In this document: positions 43,894 through 53,600 of the stretch, piece after piece | How the letters are laid out: each line of letters opens with the position of its first letter | Position numbering within the stretch: the stretch's first letter is position 1 | From: Saprospiraceae bacterium | Lineage (GTDB): Bacteria; Bacteroidota; Bacteroidia; Chitinophagales; Saprospiraceae | Direction of reading: 5' to 3' | NCBI GenBank assembly: GCA_020631405.1 | Contig: JAHDHH010000003.1 | Span: 1-64,000 of the forward strand | Length of the DNA: 64,000 nt | Program-made: the position numbers and the translations under genes | The notes under the pieces: model-generated | Databases searched by the model: none | Seen by the model: only the letters and a program-made list of their open reading frames with translations | Told to the model about the DNA's origin: nothing

Positions 43894-44343
43894 TTGAACA
43901 TAGACATTCAAAGTATTCTTAAGTCTCCAATATTTAACAAACTACTTAAGCAGAGCAAGTTTGTGCTAGGCAAGAAAGGTAGAATACTAAGCGTAGTAGC
44001 CCAGCTACTTTCCAAGGTTAACAGACATAAATCTATTGCAACTCTAGGTACAGAGGCAATAGGCAAGTTCAAATTACTAGCTTCACTAGTGTACCACTTT
44101 GCGAAAGGTAATTACATCACTATCCAGACACAATCTATCTTGATAGTCGTCGGAGTGATACTCTATTTCATTTCACCTATTGACCTAATTCCCGACTTCC
44201 TGCCTGCTGTAGGGTACCTTGACGATCTTACCCTCATGGCTTGGTTATTCTCTACTATTGGAAGTGAACTCGATACATTCGAATCCTGGAAAAAGCAATA
44301 TACCAAAGCAGAGACTATTGACTACTTAGACTTAAAACACTAA
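43894..44343 (+). CDS. YkvA-like DUF1232 protein
   Basis: 149 residues. The C-terminal half holds the DUF1232 motif LYFISPIDLIPDFLPAVGYL, followed by DDLTLMAWLF, with one or two hydrophobic segments; the N-terminal half is basic. The family is widespread, probably membrane-associated, and of unknown function. Start is TTG at 43894, forced by the in-frame TAA at 43879-43881 and the lack of an ATG before the domain. Confidence 0.75.
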   Translation: MNIDIQSILKSPIFNKLLKQSKFVLGKKGRILSVVAQLLSKVNRHKSIATLGTEAIGKFKLLASLVYHFAKGNYITIQTQSILIVVGVILYFISPIDLIPDFLPAVGYLDDLTLMAWLFSTIGSELDTFESWKKQYTKAETIDYLDLKH

Positions 44344-44472
44344 TATTCTCACTTCAAGGAAGACTAAATTTGTCCATTTTTAACATTTGCAATGCTATTG
44401 TTTGAATACCAATAACTAGATATATAACTTACTCGAGTTTTATTATTTAGACGGAGATTACAATTTACTCAA

Positions 44473-47400
44473 ATGCTTAGATACATCACAAGCTTCTTGA
44501 TATTGCTTGCAATATCCCCATTACTTTCACAATCAATACAACCCTGGACAGTCTTAGATGAGGCAAGTTTCTCAAAGTCAAATCTGAATCGGATGATTAT
44601 TCCTGATGCTTATATGACTTATAGCTTAGAATTTACGGCATTGAAAAAAGCCTTAAATACTGCACCACTAAGGTTTTCTGCTGAAGCAGATATACAGGAG
44701 CAGCCAGTTGTTGACTTCCCAATGCCAAGTGGCAAAAGTGAGTCATTTCGATTGATGGAATCTAATGTTATGCACCCAGAACTTGCGGCTAAATATCCAG
44801 GGATAAAAACATACGTTGGAATAAGCCTAGACAATCCTGAACACGTCATCCACTGTGGATATTCTCACAAGGGTTTTCATGGCATGATTAAGTCGCCATC
44901 TACGAGTACTGTCTTCATAGACACTTATGCTGAGTCTACTATTGACAAGTATATCTGCTACCACAAATCAGCCTATACTAAAGGGCAGAGTTTCTCATGT
45001 CTGGTTGAAGATGTTGCCATGCTAGAAAAACCGTCTGTTGGTATTAATTCAAAACTTGCTGGTGATTGCCAATTGAGAATTTACGACTTAGCCCTAGCAT
45101 GTACAGGTGAATATGCTCAGTTTCATGGTGGGACTATTCCTGATGTGATGGCTGCATTTGCTAATTCAATGGTTAGGGTGAATGGTATTTACGAGTCAGA
45201 TCTCAACGTAACCATGGTACTCATCCCAAACAACGACGAACTCATCTTCCTTGATGGAAGTAGTGATCCTTACACCAATAATAATGGCGGGACCATGTTA
45301 GGTCAAAATCAAGCAACCATTGATGACATTATTGGTATTGACAACTATCATATTGGGCACGTCTACTCTACAGGAGGAGGTGGTATTGCCTCTCTCAGAA
45401 GTCCATGTACCAATAGAAGAGCTCAAGGTGTTACAGGCCTTGGAAGCCCAATAGGAGACCCATTCTGGGTAGATTACGTAGCTCATGAAATAGGTCATCA
45501 GTTTGGAGGAAATCACACACAAAACAACAGTTGCAATAGAGCTGGTAATGCAGCAGTAGAACCAGGTAGTGCAAGCACAATCATGGGCTATGCTGGAATC
45601 TGCCCTCCCAATGTACAAAACAATAGTGATGACCACTTCAATGGCTACAACATAGCAGAGATGCAAGACTTCATCCTAGGCAACGGTAGTAGCTGCTCTG
45701 TCTTAGCTCCAAATGGTAATAATGCACCCACTATTTCAGTCCCTGCAGTAGCTTACAATATGCCAATAAGTACACCTTTTGTCTTGACTGCAACAGGCGA
45801 GGATATTGACGAAGAGAATGTACTTACATATTGTTGGGAACAACAAGATGCTGAAGTGGCGACTATGCCTCCTACACCTACAAATACTGGAGGACCGGCA
45901 TTCAGATCCAATAGCCCTACGCTTTCTCCTTCGAGATACTTCCCTAACCTAGACGCTGTCATTGCAGGAAGTACGCCAACGTGGGAAGTTCTTCCTTCTG
46001 TGTCCAGAGCTATGGACTTTAGATGTACCCTGAGAGATAATAATCTGACAGGTGGGTGTACTGACGAGGCTGATGTGGTCTTGACATTTCACGGTGAAGC
46101 TGGACCATTTTTAGTGAATTCGCCTAACACTGCTGATGTCCTTTGGACAGTTGGAGAAAATCAACTTGTTGAATGGGATGTAGCTAATACAGATGCGGCG
46201 CCTATCGAAACTGCTCTTGTAGACATTTATCTTTCAGAGGATGGTGGTTATACTTATCCATACTTATTATTAGCAGCTACTCCTAATGATGGGATGGAAT
46301 CTATAGAAGTGCCACAAGTTGATACAGATCAGGCAAGAGTCATGGTTAAGGCAAGCGAAAATGTCTTTTATGACATCTCAAATGAAAACTTCACTATACA
46401 AGAGCCTCTAGTCCCGACTTTTGTCGTTGACATCTCTCCTGCATACCAAGTAGGCTGCCAAAATACAGAGGTAATATATGACATTCAATTTCAATCTTTC
46501 TTGGATTACAATGAAGAAGTAACACTATCAACTACTGTCTTACAAGAAGGACTCTCTGCTGAATTTACACCAGTTTCTGCAAACTCTACAGCAATGTCTA
46601 GCCTATCATTGACAGGGATAGAAAACCTAGAAGCTGGAGTCTATACTATCGAGATTACAGCAGAATCCACAGACATCACTAGGATTACAACTGTAGAATT
46701 AGAAGTGTTAGAGCCCCTAACAGCAACATCTCTAGAGTCTCCAGACAATGGCAGTCTCAATATTGCTACCCAAGGAGCTGCCATAGATTGGTCCAATGTA
46801 AACAGTGCTGAATCCTACACTACCCAGATAAGTACCGATCCTGGATTTCAGGATATCATTCTTGATACAATCACTTTTGAGAACATTGTAGACTTGCCTA
46901 TATTAGAAGGAGGTACAGTATACTACTGGAGAGTAAAGTCTATCAATAGTTGCGAAGAAACAGAGTACAGTAGTCCATTTGCTTTTCAAACTATAGGCGG
47001 GGTTACTTGCAACACATTTAGCAATACTGATCCTATACCAATCCCTCCAGATATTATATCTACTATTGAAGTGACTGATGATGATCCAATCTACTCGATG
47101 GCTGTATACTTAAATATTGCACATGAGTATGTTGGCGACCTTGATGCATTCTTAATAGGGCCGGATGAAACAACAGTTACCTTGTTCGATAGACCTGGGT
47201 TACCTGAGTCACAATTTGGTTGTTCAAATGAAAATATGGAAGTAACTCTATATGACCTAGCACCAAATAGTGCTGAAGACTTAGAGAATACCTGCGAAGC
47301 TAGTAACCCAACAATTGAAGGTGAATATCAACCTCTAGAGCCATTTTCTACTTTTAATGGATTGACAAGTGGTGGAACATGGACATTAGACATCAATGAC

Positions 47401-49821
47401 CTCTACCCTGACGAGGATGATGGGAACCTACTAGCATGGTCTATTGAGATATGCAAAGGTGAGCCACTTCAGCCAGCAACATTGGCAAACAATACACCAA
47501 TCAACCTTCCGCAAGGCAAACAAGAAACACTGAATGATACTCACTTACTACTTGAAGGAAACCCTTCAGCTAGTATTTACACCTTGGTACAATTGCCAAC
47601 TCATGGAGACCTACTTCTGAATACAATCAGTCTTGGCGTAGGAGATAGATTTACCCAGTCTGATATCAATGCTGGGAATCTTGTCTATGCTCACAGTGGA
47701 GAAAATTCAGATCCCGATCAATTCTTGTTTGATGTAATCAGCGAACAAGGCAACTGGCTACCTAATCAGGTCATGAATATTATCATCGTTGAGAATACCT
47801 TAGAAGGAATGTTATCACTATCAACTCCGCTATTATGTAAAGATGAGACAACAGCAGTAATAGATATAGTTACTACAGGTGGCTTCGAACCATTCACCTT
47901 CGTGATGAATGACCAAACTTCTGAAGACAATCCGACATTTGAGAACATTGGAGCCGGAACTTATACATTTACAATCATAGATAGGTTCGGATGTGAACTA
48001 GTCCTTGATCCAATCACTATTGAAAACCCTGAAAGCTTTACTGTTTCTGCAGAGGTGGTAGACAATTCGATTACCGTATCAACAGAGGGCAGTGTTGGGG
48101 ACCTTCAGTACCAACTCAATGATGGAGCTTTTCAGGATAGCAATCTATTTGACAATCTGATCAATGGCATGTATACTATTACTGTCCAAGATAGCAACGG
48201 ATGTGAAGCTAGTACTACTGCAGAAATCAATGTATCTGAATTACAATCTAGTGCTGTTGTCTTGACACCTATTAGTTGCTTTGGAGAAAGTGATGGCGTC
48301 ATTATTGTTGAAGTAAGTGGTGGTATACCTCCATATGAATATTCACTTGATGGCTTCCCTTATCAGGAGGACAATACTTATAGCGAACTGGCAGCAGGGG
48401 AATACAACTTTACAGTAAGAGATGCAGCTGGGACCACTAGCGAAACTACCCTTACATTAAGCAATCCTGCAGAACTGACTGGTATGCTTTCAGTAGTGAA
48501 TAATCAAATCACAGTGCTTGCTTCTGGTGGTATAGGTAACTTAGCCTATGCGATTAATGGAGGCGACTTTCAAGATTCTAATGTATTCGAAGGCTTAGAG
48601 AACGGGGATTATACGATTACTGTTATCGATGAGAATGACTGCACACTTGAATTGTCAACCAATATCAATATTCCACCACTCGTTCTTGTTTTTACTAATA
48701 TTATTCAAATCAATTGCTTTGGTGGTCAAAATGGTGCTTTAGAAGTAGATGTTGTTGGTGGGGTTCCACCCTACTCATTTAGTATCGATGGTATCACATT
48801 TCAAGACAGTTCTAATTTTACCAACTTGCCAACTGGCGCATATATCGTTACAGTTAGAGATGCTCTAGATAATATCAATACTATCCCATATACCCTTGAT
48901 GAACCTGAACAATTAACTGGAGAGGTGAGTGTAGCAGGGTCAAATATAGAAGTCACAGCGCAAGGAGGTACACCACCCTATAATTATGTCTTCAACAATG
49001 CTCCGAGCCAAATGGATAACACTTTTGTCGTAGAAACAAATGGCGAGTATGAAGTAGTTGTTATTGATGCAAATGATTGCTTCATCACACTGCCTTTTGT
49101 CATCAACACCCCAGTAGACATTGGATTTAATATAACACTAATAGATTGCGCAGGCAATGACAATGGAATCATTACAATTACTGATGTTATAGAAGGTATT
49201 GGTCCCTTTAATTATGCTCTTAATTCTGGTGACTTTGGTCCTAGCCCTACTTTTGAGAATTTGTCTTCTGGTGACTATCAGATTAGGGTGCAAGATGCAA
49301 ATGGCGCTATCTTCTTAGGTCCATTAGTTGTCATTGATGAACCCGAAGCAGTTATGATAATGACAGAAATAGAAGAGAACAATCTAACAGTCATAGCTAG
49401 TGGAGGGACTGGCACTTACGAATACTCCGCAGATAATAGTGCAGCATTTCAAGAAAGCAACATATTTCTAAACCTTGCTAATGGTGACTACACTATAGTA
49501 GTCATGGACAGCAATGGGTGTACTACTTCTACTATAATCACAATAGACTTTACAAGCAGCACCGATGATCAGTTAGATGCTATTGAGTTTTCTGTGTTCC
49601 CTAATCCCAATACAGGATCATTTGAAATAACCCTTAATGAAGAGTATTTCGGCCACACTACCATATCAATATATTCAATGCTTGGTAATCTTGTTTACCA
49701 AGAGATCCATTCTAATAGTAATCAAAGTATAAATGTAGGCCACCTTTCTGATGGTCAATATATCATACATGTTGCAAATGGAGATAAACATGGTACAGCT
49801 AGGCTTGCAATATTGAGATAA
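44473..49821 (+). CDS. Giant T9SS-exported reprolysin-like metalloprotease with SprB repeats
   Basis: 1782 residues. In order: signal peptide (1-20); propeptide-like region; M12-type protease domain with HEIGHQFGGNH (338-348) and Met-turn IMGYAG (M371); a region containing DVLWTVGENQLVEWDVANT; a fibronectin-like domain (about 755-845, YYWRVKSINSC); a proprotein-convertase P-domain (about 845-995, VGDLDAFLIGPDETTVTLF); about eight SprB-like repeats (about 1110-1690; e.g. ISCFGESDGVIIVEVSGGIP, PPYEYSLDG, AGEYNFTVRDAAG); and a type A sorting domain (about 1708-1782, FSVFPNPNTGSFEITLNEE). It should be a cell-surface protease. SprB repeats are known from gliding adhesins, so adhesion or matrix binding is likely. 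Confidence 0.88.
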   Translation: MLRYITSFLILLAISPLLSQSIQPWTVLDEASFSKSNLNRMIIPDAYMTYSLEFTALKKALNTAPLRFSAEADIQEQPVVDFPMPSGKSESFRLMESNVMHPELAAKYPGIKTYVGISLDNPEHVIHCGYSHKGFHGMIKSPSTSTVFIDTYAESTIDKYICYHKSAYTKGQSFSCLVEDVAMLEKPSVGINSKLAGDCQLRIYDLALACTGEYAQFHGGTIPDVMAAFANSMVRVNGIYESDLNVTMVLIPNNDELIFLDGSSDPYTNNNGGTMLGQNQATIDDIIGIDNYHIGHVYSTGGGGIASLRSPCTNRRAQGVTGLGSPIGDPFWVDYVAHEIGHQFGGNHTQNNSCNRAGNAAVEPGSASTIMGYAGICPPNVQNNSDDHFNGYNIAEMQDFILGNGSSCSVLAPNGNNAPTISVPAVAYNMPISTPFVLTATGEDIDEENVLTYCWEQQDAEVATMPPTPTNTGGPAFRSNSPTLSPSRYFPNLDAVIAGSTPTWEVLPSVSRAMDFRCTLRDNNLTGGCTDEADVVLTFHGEAGPFLVNSPNTADVLWTVGENQLVEWDVANTDAAPIETALVDIYLSEDGGYTYPYLLLAATPNDGMESIEVPQVDTDQARVMVKASENVFYDISNENFTIQEPLVPTFVVDISPAYQVGCQNTEVIYDIQFQSFLDYNEEVTLSTTVLQEGLSAEFTPVSANSTAMSSLSLTGIENLEAGVYTIEITAESTDITRITTVELEVLEPLTATSLESPDNGSLNIATQGAAIDWSNVNSAESYTTQISTDPGFQDIILDTITFENIVDLPILEGGTVYYWRVKSINSCEETEYSSPFAFQTIGGVTCNTFSNTDPIPIPPDIISTIEVTDDDPIYSMAVYLNIAHEYVGDLDAFLIGPDETTVTLFDRPGLPESQFGCSNENMEVTLYDLAPNSAEDLENTCEASNPTIEGEYQPLEPFSTFNGLTSGGTWTLDINDLYPDEDDGNLLAWSIEICKGEPLQPATLANNTPINLPQGKQETLNDTHLLLEGNPSASIYTLVQLPTHGDLLLNTISLGVGDRFTQSDINAGNLVYAHSGENSDPDQFLFDVISEQGNWLPNQVMNIIIVENTLEGMLSLSTPLLCKDETTAVIDIVTTGGFEPFTFVMNDQTSEDNPTFENIGAGTYTFTIIDRFGCELVLDPITIENPESFTVSAEVVDNSITVSTEGSVGDLQYQLNDGAFQDSNLFDNLINGMYTITVQDSNGCEASTTAEINVSELQSSAVVLTPISCFGESDGVIIVEVSGGIPPYEYSLDGFPYQEDNTYSELAAGEYNFTVRDAAGTTSETTLTLSNPAELTGMLSVVNNQITVLASGGIGNLAYAINGGDFQDSNVFEGLENGDYTITVIDENDCTLELSTNINIPPLVLVFTNIIQINCFGGQNGALEVDVVGGVPPYSFSIDGITFQDSSNFTNLPTGAYIVTVRDALDNINTIPYTLDEPEQLTGEVSVAGSNIEVTAQGGTPPYNYVFNNAPSQMDNTFVVETNGEYEVVVIDANDCFITLPFVINTPVDIGFNITLIDCAGNDNGIITITDVIEGIGPFNYALNSGDFGPSPTFENLSSGDYQIRVQDANGAIFLGPLVVIDEPEAVMIMTEIEENNLTVIASGGTGTYEYSADNSAAFQESNIFLNLANGDYTIVVMDSNGCTTSTIITIDFTSSTDDQLDAIEFSVFPNPNTGSFEITLNEEYFGHTTISIYSMLGNLVYQEIHSNSNQSINVGHLSDGQYIIHVANGDKHGTARLAILR

Positions 49822-49850
49822 GAATAATACAACAACACAAGCATACATTG

Positions 49851-49886
49851 AATGCCACACTTCTGACAAGAAGGTGGCATTTTTTG
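49851..49886 (+). terminator. Intrinsic terminator of the giant protease gene
   Basis: AATGCCAC (49851-49858) pairs with GTGGCATT (49874-49881) and CTTC (49860-49863) with GAAG (49870-49873), leaving one bulged A and a six-base loop. A T-run follows at once. Confidence 0.8.
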
Positions 49887-49920
49887 TTCTTGCTATTAAA
49901 CTTGTTGTAGCTTTATTGCT

Positions 49921-50487
49921 ATGGAATATATTTCAGATCAAACATTTGATCATCAAGATTTTACAATTAGCGCCATTGCCCACCGAGAGTTTGAGTCTTG
50001 CACGTTCAGGAATTGCAATTTTTCTGGATGCGACTTATCAAAACTAAGGTTTATAAGTGGTGAGTTCGTTGATTGTAATCTCAGCAACATAATTGTCCAT
50101 GATACTGCTTTTCAAGATGTGATGTTTAAGCATTGTAAGATGTTGGGCATACACTTTCCCTCATGTAATACATTCAACCTATCGATGCAGTTTGAGGATT
50201 GTGTACTAAGTCATTCGATATTCTTTCAGATGAATTTATCAAAATGCAGTTTTTTTGCTTCCTTACTTGATGATGTGGATTTCACTGAGTCAAATCTATC
50301 AAAAGTAAGCCTGAAAGAATGCAACCTAGTAAATGCTGTCTTTGACTCAACTAATTTGACGGCTGCTGACCTCCAACACTCAATACATTACACTATTGAC
50401 CCTGACAACAATAACATTAAAGGAGCCAAGTTTTCGCTTCCTGATGTGATGAGATTGCTAGACAAATACGGTGTTATTATTTCATAG
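49921..50487 (+). CDS. Pentapeptide-repeat protein, Qnr-like
   Basis: 188 residues made of A(D/N)LxF-type pentapeptides through most of the chain (FESCTFRNCNFSGCDLSKLRF at about 24-44, shown here as FESCTF, RNCNF, SGCDL, SKLRF; DVDFTESNLSKVSLKECNL later). This predicts a right-handed quadrilateral beta-helix. The closing segment, NIKGAKFSLPDVMRLLDKYGVII, resembles the dimerisation tail of Qnr/MfpA-type proteins that mimic DNA and protect gyrase. A role in gyrase protection is possible but only inferred. It lies between the two giant surface protein genes, with a terminator on each side, so it is transcribed alone. Confidence 0.75.
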   Translation: MEYISDQTFDHQDFTISAIAHREFESCTFRNCNFSGCDLSKLRFISGEFVDCNLSNIIVHDTAFQDVMFKHCKMLGIHFPSCNTFNLSMQFEDCVLSHSIFFQMNLSKCSFFASLLDDVDFTESNLSKVSLKECNLVNAVFDSTNLTAADLQHSIHYTIDPDNNNIKGAKFSLPDVMRLLDKYGVIIS

Positions 50488-50563
50488 TTGATGAACACTC
50501 TTAGAATAAGAGTCTTGATTTCAGTCTGAAGTAAATATCAACAAGTACTCAGTAGATATAAAT

Positions 50564-50599
50564 AAAGAATGGGAACTGAATTAACAGCTCCCATTCTTT
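50564..50599. terminator. Bidirectional terminator hairpin
   Basis: AAAGAATGGGAACTG (50564-50578) pairs with CAGCTCCCATTCTTT (50585-50599) at 14 of 15 positions with a six-base loop. It lies between the convergent pentapeptide gene and the large T9SS gene, with A-rich sequence after it on the plus strand (T-rich on the other). Confidence 0.75.
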
Positions 50600-50624
50600 C
50601 AAAAAAGTTTTCTAAGTCCGAATA

Positions 50625-53600
50625 TTAGTTCGCGATAATCATCTTTCTTGTCTGTAAAAATTCGTTCGTGCTCATTTGATAGTAGAATACTCCAGCTGTG
50701 TGTAAGTCATCAGCACTAAGCTGCACTGAATTATATCCTTTAGAATAATTTCCATTGAATTGCTTCACAACCTTCCCATTCATGTCAAATATTGACAACT
50801 GAACAAATTGATCCTTCGGTAAAGAAAATCCTATCGTTGTTTCTCCTGTAAATGGATTTGGTATATTCTGATAAAGTGACAACCCTTCTGCAATGTGTCC
50901 ATTACTTCCTAATTGTACATTCAGAATATTCAAATCACTGTCGTATGCCTCTACTCTTGTAATGGTATTGTCTAATGCAAGTGCAGTGTCAGTACTTCCT
51001 GATCCTACAGCATTGAACACTAGTGTAAATAATACCTCATCTGAGTCTGTAGATACTGCTTGCACAGTATTCCAACTGAATGTCAACTTATTGTCCTCAG
51101 TATGATTTAGACCTAAGTTATCTTCAGTGATGTCTAATACTCCAGCTATGATATCACTGTAGACAAGTGATGCATCATATGTAAGTGTATATTGCATACC
51201 CATGATAGCTTCAAAATTTTCTGAAGTTACTGGGATACTTACCGCTTCTCCGTCAGTGTATGATGTAGCATCAAGTTGCATTACTAGAGGTGTTCCTCTG
51301 TATTCAGCCTCTTCGCTACCTGTCAATGATGCTTCAGCAGAGTTGTTGATATCACCAATTTTCACTGCTACAAAATCTTGGCTAAACATATTAGCAGTCA
51401 ATGTAGCTTCTATACTCTCATCATACGGGAATGGATTTGTTGGTACAGGGAAGTTATAAGCTCCATCTACAAACCTCCATGATTGCTGACCATTCAAGTA
51501 CTCACTTGATCGCTCTAGGATTACATTTCTGATTGCAACCATATCCGCAGCAGATACTGACTCCGAGTTATTCGCATCAGCAGCAATGTACTGGTATGGT
51601 GAAGTAAATGTTGATAGATTCAATAAGTGTCTCTGTATTAATAAGATATCAAGAGTAGACACACCATTCAATACATCAGTATTCTTATCTGAAGTTATTG
51701 AGTACTGGTAGTTGTTTGGCAAGTTATTGAATTCATACTCTCCACTAGTCGTTGTCATTACCGTTTTAGGAAATTCTGGTTGGTTACTCTGTACAGTTAC
51801 TGCTACAGCATCTACACTTCTGCTGTCCACCATTTGAATACTTCCAGCCATTCTTGCAAATCCTGATCCATTTGATCCAGAGCATGCGTCATTCTCATTA
51901 TCTTGAACTATGAGTGTCACTGTACAATAGTCTCTATCATATCCAGGTGCTCCGTTAGGATCAACAACCCACATTTGCAATTGCATAGTTACTTCCTCAC
52001 CATTTGGTATGTCAGTACAATCGAAGTTCAATACTGATTCTAGGTCACCTGTATCAGGATCTAATAAGTAGTATTCAAGATCTTCTGTACCTGCGGCACT
52101 ACATGTAGTACAATTATATACTGGAGCAAAATCATCATAGCTTCCTAAGTTGAAGTCACTTGCCCAGATTTCAAATCCTAGATTATCAGGAAGAGTTACT
52201 GTTGTAATGTCACTGATACAATACGGTGTCGGTGGCTTACAATCAGGAATATCAACGATAAATGTAGAAGTCACTGCATTTCCACAGAAGTCTGTAACTG
52301 TAGCAGTTACTTCAACCTCACCATGGTAATAGTGTCCGCTAATAATATGTGTATCGAACGAATATGTTCCTAAAGATCCACAATCTGTTACTGTCACATC
52401 CCAGATAAGGTCTTCAGCTGATGCACAATCGTCACTTGCGTCAAGTATAATCTTAACAAATGGTCTACACTCATCATCTTGCTGGTTATAGAGTACATCC
52501 GTTGCACAATCTACTGTATAAGATGTCTGCAAAACAGGTAGTGATGTATCTATCAATTTAATGATTTGTGACTGCTGGATTTCACCTGCTCCTGTACTAG
52601 GGTCATAAGCACACCAATCAATCACAGTCCAAGTTCTCACTATCTTAGTACATACTCCTTCATCTTGGACATCATAGAAATACAAGTCATCATATCTGAT
52701 GGCAGTTGTAGAACATTCTACATTTCCTGGATCTGGAGTAACAACTCCTCCAAAGCTATGAGCATCATGTAATGCCTCTGGCGATAATGGGTTATTCTCA
52801 TCATATTCAGCACATCCGTAGATCTCAATCGGTGTTGCATTATATGGGAATTGCACACTATTCAAATTAAGCGGTGTCGCAACTCCGAAATTAATCATAC
52901 TTGAATAAGTATCAGTATTCCCACAACCATCTTCAACAGTCCAAGTAAAGCTAAATGATCCTCCTCCACATGCATCATCTGGAGTAATAGGAAAGGCATT
53001 CGCTGATAATACTGGTGTAGGAGTAGCTGATACACAGTTATCTACAACAGTGAAGTCTGTAAGAGTAAATAGTGCCATTAACTCTGCTTGACTATTTATC
53101 ACCATATCACATGGAAGTGTGCCTGGATTTGCTGGTCCACTTGTAATCACAGGACTAATATCATCTTGGAAAGTAATATTAACTAAGCAGTTATTATAAT
53201 TTATACACTCTGCAACATTACTGAAGTCAGCCAAAATTATATCATCTTCTAATGTACCATCAAATACAATGAGTTCTACTTCTTCATCTGTACCACAAGA
53301 GTACTGCGAACAACAAAACTCTAACATTCTTGTAAAGTTGTCGTTACTGCCTGCTACTCTACCTCTGAAGTCTTTTACTCCACAGTTATCCCAACTACCA
53401 TTATCAAATGAAGTTACATTAACTCTTGAGCAGCCATCAGCCCCAAGGGTAGCTACAGTATACTCAATACATACTGGGTTAGGCGGTGTCTTATCAACAA
53501 CTCTCACCTCAAACCTACAATCATCATAAGTGTTAGTTTGATTAGCTCCGTCAGAGAGGAAGGTATTCCCACATGCATCCACAAATACATATCTAATCCA

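Noticed and set aside
47820-49560. Possible DNA tandem repeat array inside the giant protease gene
   Set aside because: The repetition is clear in the protein (SprB-like) but the DNA copies have diverged, so it is not a recent nucleotide repeat.
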